Shown piece after piece: positions 1-6,741 of a stretch of 14,190 nt of DNA. Position numbers and translations under genes: made by a program. Below the pieces are notes generated by a model. It had not been told where the DNA came from and did not search any database. It saw only the letters and a program-made list of their open reading frames with translations. This DNA comes from JBCDBY01 sp039182715 (lineage in GTDB: Bacteria > Planctomycetota > PLA2), in the NCBI GenBank assembly GCA_039182715.1, contig JBCDBY010000099.1, positions 1 through 14,190 of the forward strand. Reading direction: 5' to 3'. Each line of letters begins with the position of its first letter. Within the stretch, counting starts at the first letter, position 1.

Positions 1-38
1 GCAGTAGGTCGGCGGTTCGAGTCCGTCATCGCCCACCA
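1..38 (+). tRNA. 3' half of tRNA-Val (window-edge partial)
   Basis: The first 38 bases match the 3' half of a valine tRNA: 3' anticodon-stem strand GCAGT, variable region AGGTC, T-arm GGCGG-TTCGAGT-CCGTC, acceptor strand ATCGCCC, then ACCA. The encoded CCA ends at position 38. The T-arm and acceptor closely resemble E. coli tRNA-Val(UAC) as I remember it. The anticodon loop lies before the window, but the copies at 199-205 and 404-410 show loops CTTACAG and CTTACAA, that is anticodon TAC. This copy may be the end of a genuine tRNA gene, or just another unit of the tandem array. The upstream sequence decides which. Confidence 0.55.
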
Positions 39-193
39 AAACGCCCTTTGAGAGTTCTGCGTTCTGGCAGCCGCTCTCGCGTGGGGTAGGAATCGCGGAG
101 CGCAGCGGAGCGATTCCGTAGGGGGCGCGCAGCCCCCTGACAAAGCTGGGCACCCTGCGAAGCAGTTCGTAGGCGAAGCCGGAGACATGCTTC

Positions 194-243
194 GCTGCCT
201 TACAGGCAGTAGGTCGGCGGTTCGAGTCCGTCATCGCCCACCA
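194..243 (+). pseudogene. tRNA-Val(TAC) 3' fragment, internal copy
   Basis: The anticodon arm GCTGC-CTTACAG-GCAGT (anticodon TAC at 201-203) is followed by variable region, T-arm, acceptor 3' strand and CCA (241-243). The preceding bases (GGCGAAGCCGGAGACATGCTTC) cannot form a D-arm or the GGGCGAT acceptor 5' strand. This is therefore a tRNA fragment and not a functional gene. The anticodon-stem 5' strand partly coincides with the repeat's own TGCTTCGC hairpin arm. Confidence 0.75.
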
Positions 244-398
244 AAACGCCCTTTGAGAGTTCTGTGCTCTGGCAGCCGCTCTCGCGTGGGGTAGGAATCG
301 GGAAGCGCAGCGGAGCGATTCCGTAGGGGGCGCGCAGCCCCCTGTGAAAACTGGGCACCCTGCGAAGCAGGTCGTAGGCGAAGCCGAAGACATGCTTC

Positions 399-431
399 GC
401 TGCCTTACAAGCAGTAGGTCGGCGGTTCGAG
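399..431 (+). pseudogene. tRNA-Val(TAC) fragment, truncated in the T-loop
   Basis: The third copy has anticodon arm GCTGC-CTTACAA-GCAGT, then AGGTC, GGCGG and TTCGAG. It breaks off at 432, where GTCCGTC would be expected and GGCGTGGC is found. The breakpoint lies in the T-loop, a common crossover region of tRNA-targeting integrases (family knowledge). No integrase gene is visible in this window. Confidence 0.7.
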
Positions 432-802
432 GCGTGGCGACACCACAGTGAGGAAGCTGAGAGCGCGGAGGTTTCGCGCTGAGGGAATGGAGGGGCGCTG
501 CAATCGCTAAGGACAGACAGGGTGGCCATCGGACTCCGGCAGCTTCCCCTGTTCCCCCTCAGCGATCTCAGCGGAACTCAGCCGCCTCAGCGCGAATCCT
601 CCGCGCCCTCAGTCGCCTCCATCTCCCGCCCCCTCCAGCCCCGCCCCCTCCCGTTTCCCCTACGCACCACCCGTTTCTCCGGTGTGCACGAACGGTGACA
701 TCCGACCGCTCGAACTGCGCGAAATCGTCACGTGTGGGATGCAGCTGGGGGGGAATCGAACTGGAACGACGATTGCTCCCGGTGTGCGCTCCGAGATACG
801 TC
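432..802. other. Non-coding spacer with inverted repeat and pyrimidine-rich tract
   Basis: I see no convincing gene here. The stretch contains the inverted repeat at 457-483/586-612, five CTCAG words spaced about 9-10 bases apart (558, 567, 577, 586) with another at 608, and a strongly pyrimidine-rich run at about 614-670. Two CCGGTGTGC-like words occur, near 678 and 778. I could not identify a convincing sigma-70 promoter for the downstream gene. Open frames that enter this stretch have no start context and run through the repeats. Confidence 0.6.
457..612. repeat. 27-bp imperfect inverted repeat with CTCAG-periodic arm
   Basis: Left arm 457-483 (CTGAGAGCGCGGAGG...GCTGAG) is complementary to right arm 586-612 (CTCAGCGCGAATCC...CTCAG) at 25 of 27 positions, with a spacer of about 102 bases. 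The right half is also a degenerate short-period repeat (CTCAGCGAT, CTCAGCGGA, CTCAGCCGC). Intergenic CTCAGCG/CTCTGCG-rich repeats are known to me from several high-GC genomes, but I cannot assign this one to a named family. Confidence 0.7.
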
Positions 803-2119
803 ATGACGCACGCCAGAATCGCCCTCGCCGCTCTCGCCTTTGCCCTTCTGACCCCGTCGGCCTTCGCGAAGCCCAAGGACTACGGACCGCCGTCGGTCGA
901 CATCCGCCTGGAGCGCATCACCACGGTGGTGCCCTGGCCGCGCGGCGTCCGGTTCGTGGACGGCAAGCTCTACGCCATCGGCCGCGGCATTCACCGCAGC
1001 GCCGGCGGCCCGCAGAACGACATCGACGACATGGCGGGCCACGTGTTCGTCATCGACCCCAAGATCTCCGAGCCGGTCGTCAAGGGCGTCCCGGTCAGCA
1101 AGGCGGTGCGCAACAACGGTCGCATTCTCGCCCGTCCCACCTCGCCGCCGTTCCAGCTCTGGAGTCGCGAGATGCCGTCGACGCGCGACACGCGCGCCGG
1201 CCGCCCCTACTGCCAGCTGGTCTACGATCCGGTCTCGCGCAACTTCATCACCTGCGGCTTTAGCGGCATCGACCTGCCGCGCCCGCTCATCTTCCGCAAG
1301 AACGCCACCGACTCCGTGTTGCGCTACGACATGCGCGTCGGCAAGTGGTTCGTCATCGATCAGCACGACCCCGACGTCGTGCCGGAAAAGGAACTCGGCC
1401 TCACGGTTCCGTCGCGCTACTACCCGCACCACGACATGACGAAGAACCCGGCCCCGCACGGCATGGTCAACGGCCCCTGCGGCGCGGCCGTCGCGGGGCG
1501 CTATCTCTACGTGGGCGCGAAGGACAACACCGCGCTGGTCCAGTACGACCTCGATCCGATCCGCAAGAACCCGAACGCGAAGGCTCCTCCCGCGCGCTAC
1601 ATCTTCCACCGCGCGTCGCAGGACAAGAACGTCTTCGTGAACGTCAAGGGGCACGGCAACACCTACATCGAGGGCACGGCCGCGGTCGAGGCGCACGAGG
1701 GCTTTCTCTACGTCGCGTTCCGCACCACATCGCAGATCATCCGCTTCCCGCTCCAGGAGGACGGGGACCTCGTCCGGCCGCTTCAGGGCGAGCTGATCGC
1801 GCAGTTCACCCGCTACGACCCCAAGACCAAGAGCGGCAGCGCGAACATCTACGACATGGCCTTCGACAAGGACGGCCTGATCTACGTCTCCCCCGGCTAC
1901 AACGGCGCCGTCTACCGCTTCAAGCCCGACCCGAAGAACATCCTCGACGCCTACAAGGGCTATCCGAAGCCCTACATCGACCTGACCGCCCTGATTGGCG
2001 TTCGCCGCTCCGGCAATATCTGCTTCGACGACGAGTGGAACCTCTACATCTGCTCCGGCAAGAAGGAGGTCGAGGAGGGCAAGCTGCGCGGCGTGATCTA
2101 TCGCGTGCGCCCGCGGTAA
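803..2119 (+). CDS. Secreted probable beta-propeller protein, function unknown
   Basis: The product is 438 aa. I chose the ATG at 803 because it is followed directly by a classic signal peptide (basic MTHAR, hydrophobic IALAALAFALLTPSA, cleavage after AFA near residue 22). An in-frame ATG 36 codons upstream would add a non-secretory extension. The mature protein contains repeated blade-like strands: GKLYAIGRG (~54-62), GHVFVIDP (~79-86), GRYLYVGAKDNTALVQYDLDP (in part, ~232-252), GFLYVAFRTTSQIIRFPL (~300-317), GLIYVSPGYNGAVYRF (~358-373) and WNLYICSG (~412-419). These resemble NHL or SMP-30-like propellers. Five cysteines occur, near 137, 151, 226, 407 and 417. It probably acts in the periplasm or outside the cell. 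It lies 43 bp upstream of the exporter operon on the same strand and could be co-transcribed. No catalytic motif is recognised; the fold is an inference from repeat pattern alone. Confidence 0.75.
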   Translation: MTHARIALAALAFALLTPSAFAKPKDYGPPSVDIRLERITTVVPWPRGVRFVDGKLYAIGRGIHRSAGGPQNDIDDMAGHVFVIDPKISEPVVKGVPVSKAVRNNGRILARPTSPPFQLWSREMPSTRDTRAGRPYCQLVYDPVSRNFITCGFSGIDLPRPLIFRKNATDSVLRYDMRVGKWFVIDQHDPDVVPEKELGLTVPSRYYPHHDMTKNPAPHGMVNGPCGAAVAGRYLYVGAKDNTALVQYDLDPIRKNPNAKAPPARYIFHRASQDKNVFVNVKGHGNTYIEGTAAVEAHEGFLYVAFRTTSQIIRFPLQEDGDLVRPLQGELIAQFTRYDPKTKSGSANIYDMAFDKDGLIYVSPGYNGAVYRFKPDPKNILDAYKGYPKPYIDLTALIGVRRSGNICFDDEWNLYICSGKKEVEEGKLRGVIYRVRPR

Positions 2120-2162
2120 TCGGCGCGCCCGAAGCGCGCGGGCTGGGGTATCGTGACGCGTC

Positions 2163-3659
2163 GTGTCCGACCTCGGGAAACTGCGTATCGACCGCTCCAA
2201 GACGAAGAGCAGCGTGCGCCGCAAGCAGCGGCGTCCGTGGGTCAAGCCGCTGGTCTGGGCCGTCGTGCTCGGGGGCGCGTTCTGGCTGCTCCGCGCGCCC
2301 ATCCTGCGGACCTATGACAACCTCACGCTGCCGCGCGTGGAGACCGCGTCCGCGATCCGGACCAACCCGCTTGCGGCAACCGCCGTGTCGGGCACGGCCG
2401 CCAACGGCTACATCGTCGCGGCGCGCCAGGCGGCGCTCTCGGCCGACACGCCCGGCCGCGTGGTCGAGATGAACGTCGAGGAGGGCTCGGTCGTCAAGAA
2501 GGGCGACGTGGTCGCGCGCCTCTATGCGAAGGAGTATGACGCCGCCGTGCGCGCCGCGGAGGCGCAGCTCGACTCGGCGAAGGCCGGCGTCACGCGCAGC
2601 GAGAAGGAGCTCGAAGCCGCGCGCACGTCCGTCGCGCGCCGGCAGGCGGAACTCTCGGCCGCGCGCACGCAGCTGATCAGCCAGCAGTCCAACGTCGCCG
2701 CCGCGGAATCGCGGGTGGAAGACGTCGAGTCGCTGGTCGAGCTGGCGCTCCTCGAGTTCGATCGCCAGCAGCAGCTGCTGCGTAAGGAGGCCGGCACGCA
2801 GCAGGCGCTTGACGAAGCGCGCACGCGGCTCCAGCGCGCCAAGGCGCAGCGCACGACCGAGAAGGCTCTGGTCACGTTCGCCCAGTCGCGCGTCTCCGAG
2901 GCGGAGGCGCAGGTCCAGGTCGCGACGACCGCCGTGCGCGAGGCGGAGGCACAGGAGGGCATCGCCGTCGTCGCGTCCAGGGAGGCGATCGCGCGGGTCT
3001 CCGTCCAGAAGGCGCAGCTCGACCAGGTGAAGGCGACGCTCGAGAAGACCGAGGTGAAAGCCCCCTTCGACGGCGTTGTCGTCCTCAAGGACGCCGAGGT
3101 CGGCGAGGTCGTCAGCCCCAACTCGCAGGGCGGCAACTCGCGCGGCTCGGTCGTCACGATGGTCGACTACGCCTCGCTCGAGGTCCAGGTCGACCTGCCG
3201 GAGAAGAGCCTTTCCGCCGTCGAGCTCGGTACGCGCGCAAACATCTATCTCGACGCATATCCCAAGGTGCGCTTCACCGGCGAGGTCAAGCGCATCTGGC
3301 CGACCGCGAACCGGCAGAAGGGTTCCGTCGAGCTGCGCATCGTTTTCGACGAACTCGATCCGCGGCTGCGCCCCGAGATGGGCGTGCGCGTCGTCTTCCG
3401 CCCCAAGGGCGAGCAGGACGAGACGCCGGCCGAGGCGGGCGACGCGGTGGTGCTGGTGCCGGAGTCGTGCGTCGTGACGATCGACGGGCAGCGGGGCGTG
3501 TTCGAAGTCGACCGCGATCGGGTGCGTTGGCGACCCGTGCGCACCGGCGCACGCCGCGACGCGCGCGTCGTGGTCGAGTCGGGGCTTGCCGGCGGCGAGA
3601 CGCTCGTCGCGCGGCCTCCCACGGAACTGAAGGACGGCGCGCGCGTGCGCGTCGAATAG
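2163..3659 (+). CDS. HlyD/MacA-type membrane-fusion (periplasmic adaptor) protein
   Basis: The product is 498 aa with a GTG start. It has a basic cytoplasmic N-terminus, one membrane segment (~29-44), and a first lipoyl half (GYIVAARQAALSADTPGRV...EEGSVVKKGDVVARL in pieces, ~82-120). A very long alanine/glutamate/glutamine-rich coiled coil follows (~122-297), then the second lipoyl half (VKAPFDGVVVLKDAEVGEVV, ~298-317), a beta-barrel region (~338-412) and a membrane-proximal C-terminal domain. This is the standard order in adaptor subunits of tripartite exporters. The ~175-residue hairpin is long enough to reach an outer-membrane channel. Family proteins link an inner-membrane transporter to a TolC-like channel; no TolC gene is in the window. 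It is the first gene of a four-gene operon and its stop codon overlaps the next ribosome-binding site. The substrate is unknown. Confidence 0.93.
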   Translation: MSDLGKLRIDRSKTKSSVRRKQRRPWVKPLVWAVVLGGAFWLLRAPILRTYDNLTLPRVETASAIRTNPLAATAVSGTAANGYIVAARQAALSADTPGRVVEMNVEEGSVVKKGDVVARLYAKEYDAAVRAAEAQLDSAKAGVTRSEKELEAARTSVARRQAELSAARTQLISQQSNVAAAESRVEDVESLVELALLEFDRQQQLLRKEAGTQQALDEARTRLQRAKAQRTTEKALVTFAQSRVSEAEAQVQVATTAVREAEAQEGIAVVASREAIARVSVQKAQLDQVKATLEKTEVKAPFDGVVVLKDAEVGEVVSPNSQGGNSRGSVVTMVDYASLEVQVDLPEKSLSAVELGTRANIYLDAYPKVRFTGEVKRIWPTANRQKGSVELRIVFDELDPRLRPEMGVRVVFRPKGEQDETPAEAGDAVVLVPESCVVTIDGQRGVFEVDRDRVRWRPVRTGARRDARVVVESGLAGGETLVARPPTELKDGARVRVE

Positions 3660-3664
3660 GAGAG
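3658..3664 (+). promoter_or_regulatory. Ribosome-binding site AGGAGAG overlapping the upstream stop
   Basis: AGGAGAG lies four bases before the ATG at 3669 and shares its first two bases with the TAG stop of the membrane-fusion protein. This supports both the start choice and translational coupling of adaptor and ATPase. Confidence 0.8.
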
Positions 3665-3668
3665 ATCG

Positions 3669-4343
3669 ATGATCCGGGTTCAGGGCGTCACCAAGACCTA
3701 CACGCGCGGCGGCGAAACGCTGACCGTGCTCGACGAGCTCGATCTCGACATGGAGGAGGGGCGCTTCTACGCGCTGATGGGTCCCTCCGGATCGGGGAAG
3801 ACGACGCTGCTCAATCTCGTGGGCGGTCTCGACCGGCCCGACTCCGGCACGCTCGAGGTCGCCGGCGAGAACGTCAACGAGCTCGAGGGCGCCGAGCTCT
3901 CGCAGTGGCGCGCCGACCACATCGGGTTCGTCTTCCAGGGGTTCAACCTGCTGACGGTGCTGACCGCGCAGGAGAACGTCGAGCTGCCGCTTTCGCTCAC
4001 GCCGCTCTCGCGCAGCGAGCGCAGCGCGCAGGCGCAGACGGCACTCGAACTGGTCGGCATGGGCGACCGCCGATCGCATCGCCCGGGCCAGCTGAGCGGT
4101 GGTCAGGAGCAGCGCGTCGCGATCGCGCGCGCCATCGCGACCGACCCCGACGTGATCCTCGCCGACGAGCCGACCGGCGACCTGGACCGCGCCTCGGCCG
4201 ACCAGGTGCTCGCGCTGCTCAAGCAGCTCAACGAGGAGTTCCAGAAGACCATCCTGATGGTGACGCACGACCCGCGCGCCGCGGAGTTCGCGCAGAGCAT
4301 CGTGAATCTCGACAAGGGCCGCCTCGCCGGTATCGACAACTGA
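3669..4343 (+). CDS. ABC transporter ATPase, MacB/LolD type
   Basis: The product is 224 aa, normal for the family. Visible motifs are Walker A GPSGSGKTT (38-46), Q-loop Q90 in FVFQGFNLL, signature LSGGQ (142-146) followed by EQRVAIARA, Walker B VILADE (162-167), the D-loop region GDLD (170-173) and switch histidine H200 in MVTHDP. The signature tail reads GGQEQRV where GGQQQRV is commoner; this is a minor variant outside the ATP-contacting core. The protein binds and hydrolyses ATP at the cytoplasmic face to drive the two FtsX-type permeases encoded next. LolD/MacB ATPases power mechanotransmission of lipoproteins, toxins or drugs instead of classical alternating access. Its stop overlaps the next start (TGATG), which implies coupled translation. 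Confidence 0.96.
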   Translation: MIRVQGVTKTYTRGGETLTVLDELDLDMEEGRFYALMGPSGSGKTTLLNLVGGLDRPDSGTLEVAGENVNELEGAELSQWRADHIGFVFQGFNLLTVLTAQENVELPLSLTPLSRSERSAQAQTALELVGMGDRRSHRPGQLSGGQEQRVAIARAIATDPDVILADEPTGDLDRASADQVLALLKQLNEEFQKTILMVTHDPRAAEFAQSIVNLDKGRLAGIDN

Positions 4344-5500
4344 TGCTGCAGCTCGTCGTCCGCAACCTCACCAAGCACCCCGTGCGCACGCTGCTCACGA
4401 TGGGTTCGCTCACCGTCGCGCTCTTCCTGATCTGTTTCCTGCGCAGTCTCGTGACCACGCTCGAGGCGGGCGTGGAGGCGGCCGATTCGCGGCGGCTCTG
4501 GGTGCAGTCGGCGGTCAGTCTGTTCGTCGATCTGCCCGCGTCCTACGAGACGAAGATCCGCGACGTCGAGGGCGTGCGCGACGTCTGTCGCTGGCAGTGG
4601 TTCGGTGGCTACTACAAGGAGCGCGCGAACTTCTTCGCGCAGTTCGCGGTCAACCCGGACATGCTGTTCGACATGTGGCCGGAGATGGAGATCATCGACG
4701 GCTCGAAGCAGCAGTTCCTCGCCACGAAGACCGGCTGCCTGATCGGGGAAGGGCTTGCGGAACGCTACGGCTGGAAGGTCGGCGACACCGTTCCGATCAT
4801 CGGCGCGCTCTTCCCGCTTCCGGGCGGTGCGCCGTGGGAGTTCGTCGTCGGCGGCATCTACCGGCCCAAGAAGCCGTCGCTCGACCGGCAGACGCTCTTC
4901 TTCCAGTGGGACTACTTCTCCGAGACGCAGGAAGCGCTTACCGGCGAACCGCCCGCGGTCGGCGTCTACGTCCTCGAGGCGGATGCCGGCGCGGACGTGA
5001 CACAGGTCATGGCCGGCGTCGACCGGCTCTTCGAGAACGGACCGCAGCGCGTCCAGACGACGACGGAGGCGGAGTTCAACCGGCAGTTCGTCAGCATGGT
5101 CGGCAACGTCCCGCGCCTGGTGATGTTCATCGGTACCGGCGTCTTCCTGGCGATCCTGCTCGCCTGCATCAACACGATGATGCTCGCGGCGCGGGAGCAG
5201 ACCCACGACATCGGCATCCTCAAGGCGCTCGGGTTCACCGATCGCACGATGTTCTCGCTGCTGCTCACGCAGTCGCTCGTGCTGTGCGGCATCGGCGGCG
5301 GCGCGGGCATCCTGCTGGCGCTCGGCCTCGAGGGCTGGTTCAACAACGCGCTCGCCGCGAGCACCGGTGGCTTCATCATCAAGGGCGAGACGATCGCGTG
5401 GGCGGTGGTCGCCATGCTGGCGGTCGGCCTGTTATCCGGCATCGTGCCGGCGCGGCGTGCGCAAGGGCTCAACACCGTCGACGCGCTCCGGAGAAGCTGA
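4343..5500 (+). CDS. FtsX/MacB-type ABC permease, first of pair
   Basis: The product is 385 aa, starting in a one-base ATGA overlap with the ATPase. Topology is the MacB/LolCE pattern: one membrane helix (~17-36), a large periplasmic domain (~37-256) and three C-terminal helices (~258-280, ~303-327, ~343-365). The FtsX domain includes ACINTMMLAAREQTHDIGIL and the closing SGIVPARRAQGLNTVDALRR. The HDIGILKALGF segment is the cytoplasmic coupling region typical of these permeases. The periplasmic domain contains aromatic-rich WQWFGGYYKER. It is likely to form a heterodimer with the product of the next gene. The upstream reading frame stays open well before 4343, but that part overlaps the ATPase and has no start context. 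Confidence 0.94.
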   Translation: MLQLVVRNLTKHPVRTLLTMGSLTVALFLICFLRSLVTTLEAGVEAADSRRLWVQSAVSLFVDLPASYETKIRDVEGVRDVCRWQWFGGYYKERANFFAQFAVNPDMLFDMWPEMEIIDGSKQQFLATKTGCLIGEGLAERYGWKVGDTVPIIGALFPLPGGAPWEFVVGGIYRPKKPSLDRQTLFFQWDYFSETQEALTGEPPAVGVYVLEADAGADVTQVMAGVDRLFENGPQRVQTTTEAEFNRQFVSMVGNVPRLVMFIGTGVFLAILLACINTMMLAAREQTHDIGILKALGFTDRTMFSLLLTQSLVLCGIGGGAGILLALGLEGWFNNALAASTGGFIIKGETIAWAVVAMLAVGLLSGIVPARRAQGLNTVDALRRS

Positions 5501-6666
5501 TGCTGGTTCCGCTCACCTACAACCTCCGGAGCCTGTTCGTCCGGCGCTCGTCCACGCTGCTGACGGTGTTCGGCATCGGTGCGACGGTCGCGGTGCTGGC
5601 CGGCGTGCTGAGCCTGCGGCAGGGCTTCCAGTCCCTCTTCCAGGAGCAGGGGCGCGACGACATCGTCATCTTCATGCGCCCCGGCGCCAACAGCGAGGGC
5701 GAGAGCCTCTTCAACCGCCGGACGGCGCAGCGGCTGATGAAGACGGAGCCAGCCATCGCGCAGGACGAGAACGAGCAGCCGCTCGCGTCGCAGGAGTGCT
5801 ACGTCGCCGTGCGGCGCCGCAAGCTCGGCGGCGGCGAGACCAACGTGCCGGTGCGGGGCGTCGAACCCATGAGCTTCAAGATCCGCGGCGAGGGCATCCG
5901 CATCATCGACGGCCGCCCGTTCCAGCCCGGCGCCGACGAGGTCATCGTCGGCGCGAAGCTCGTCGGCCGCATCCAGAACTGCAAGCTGGGCAGCGTCATC
6001 CAGATCAACACGTCGCCGCTCAAGGTGGTCGGCATCTTCGAGAGCGACGGCCCGTTCGATTCGGAGATCTGGGGTGATCTGGACCGCATGCTGAACGCGC
6101 TGCAGCGACCCTTCCCGAACCGGGTCGTTTCCACGCTCAAGGCGGGCGTCGACCTCGAAGCGCTTGCCGCGCGGCTCGAGAAGGACAAGGAGACCCCGGC
6201 GAAGGTGATCACCGAGCGCGACTACCTGGCGAGCCAGTCGGGCGCGCTGGCGGGCGTACTCGGTCTGCTCGGCGGCTTTCTCGCCGTCGTCATGGGCACC
6301 GCCGCCGTCTTCACCGCCACGAACACGATGCTCGCCGCCATCTCCTCGCGCACGCACGAGATCGGCGTCCTGCTGGCGAGCGGCTTCCGGCCCATTCCGG
6401 TCTTCTTGTCGTTCATGTTCGAGGCGCTGCTGCTGGGGCTCATCGGCGGTCTGATCGGTGCGTTGCTGGTGTTGCCGCTCAACGGCATCGAGACCGGCGC
6501 GACGAATTTCGACACCTTCACCGAGGTCGCGTTCGCGTTCCGCGTGACGCCCGGCGTGCTCATGACCGCGATCATCTTCGCGCTCGCGCTCGGCCTCGCG
6601 GGTGGAGCGATCCCCGCGTGGCGCGCGGCGCGCATGAAGCCCATCGACGCCCTCCGCCGCAGTTAG
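5500..6666 (+). CDS. FtsX/MacB-type ABC permease, second of pair
   Basis: The product is 388 aa and starts in a one-base ATGA overlap with the first permease. It has the same plan: membrane helix ~18-38, periplasmic domain ~40-243 and three C-terminal helices within ~248-375. The C-terminus contains ATNTMLAAISSRTHEIGVLL and ends in PIDALRRS, very like the DALRRS end of its partner. The two permeases share topology but little obvious sequence in the periplasmic domain (for example DDIVIFMRPGANSEGES here). This suggests a specialised heterodimer like LolC/LolE. Cysteines occur in ASQECYVAV and RIQNCKLG. It is the last gene of the operon and is followed directly by a strong hairpin. Confidence 0.94.
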   Translation: MLVPLTYNLRSLFVRRSSTLLTVFGIGATVAVLAGVLSLRQGFQSLFQEQGRDDIVIFMRPGANSEGESLFNRRTAQRLMKTEPAIAQDENEQPLASQECYVAVRRRKLGGGETNVPVRGVEPMSFKIRGEGIRIIDGRPFQPGADEVIVGAKLVGRIQNCKLGSVIQINTSPLKVVGIFESDGPFDSEIWGDLDRMLNALQRPFPNRVVSTLKAGVDLEALAARLEKDKETPAKVITERDYLASQSGALAGVLGLLGGFLAVVMGTAAVFTATNTMLAAISSRTHEIGVLLASGFRPIPVFLSFMFEALLLGLIGGLIGALLVLPLNGIETGATNFDTFTEVAFAFRVTPGVLMTAIIFALALGLAGGAIPAWRAARMKPIDALRRS

Positions 6667-6676
6667 CGGGAGAACG

Positions 6677-6730
6677 GAGCCGGGTTCAATTCTCCCGCTA
6701 TCCAGATAGCGGGAGAATCGAACCCGGCTC
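6677..6730. terminator. 25-bp palindrome between convergent genes, probable bidirectional terminator
   Basis: Arms 6677-6701 and 6706-6730 are complementary at 24 of 25 positions around the loop CCAG, giving a very stable hairpin with stem end GAGCCGGGTTC/GAACCCGGCTC. It lies between the exporter operon stop (6664-6666) and the ATP-grasp stop (6742-6744). There is no T-run on either strand, so it is not a canonical intrinsic terminator. It could stop transcription by structure, protect mRNA 3' ends, or be a REP-like element. Confidence 0.6.
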
Positions 6731-6741
6731 GGTAACTGTCG

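Larger units (their letters stand above)
1..431 (+). repeat. 205-bp tandem repeat carrying tRNA-Val 3' halves
   Basis: The sequence starting GCAGTAGGTCGGCGG recurs at 1, 206 and 411, an exact 205-base period. The unit 1-205 and the unit 206-410 differ at about 10 positions by my count (about 95% identity) and have no length change. The third unit diverges at 432, inside the T-loop. Each unit contains a tRNA-Val 3' half with CCA, then about 165 bases with three hairpins: GGAATCGC/GCGATTCC around 89-117, AGGGGGC/GCCCCCT around 120-138, and GCGAAGCA/TGCTTCGC around 157-195. No tRNA 5' half (GGGCGAT acceptor plus D-arm) precedes the anticodon stem in units two and three. These are therefore not complete tRNA genes. 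An open reading frame on the minus strand here is only an artefact of the tRNA-derived sequence. Confidence 0.9.

Noticed and set aside
1..431. CRISPR array
   Set aside because: The period is 205 bases with nearly identical sequence throughout, so there are no short repeats with unique spacers, and no cas gene is present.
200..529. 109-codon minus-strand open frame ending in GDDGLEPPTYCL
   Set aside because: It is the antisense translation of the tRNA-derived repeat; proteins ending this way are well-known false annotations over tRNA sequence.
695..802. N-terminal extension of the propeller protein from an upstream in-frame ATG
   Set aside because: It would place 36 residues before a textbook signal peptide; the ATG at 803 explains secretion and is preferred.
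2104..2142. GCCCGCG/CGCGGGC complementarity between the propeller stop and the adaptor start
   Set aside because: Short GC-only arms are expected by chance in this composition and no T-run follows; not supportable as a terminator.
728..4268. Very long minus-strand open frames (524 and 782 codons) opposite the propeller and exporter genes
   Set aside because: Their translations are Arg/Ala/Asp/His-rich low-complexity sequence typical of antisense frames in GC-rich genes, and the plus-strand frames encode clear protein families.
6677..6730. tRNA-like T-arm (GGGTTCGATTC on the minus strand) in the large hairpin
   Set aside because: The five bases either side of the TTCGATT loop do not form a proper T-stem and no other tRNA arm is present; the resemblance is coincidental.
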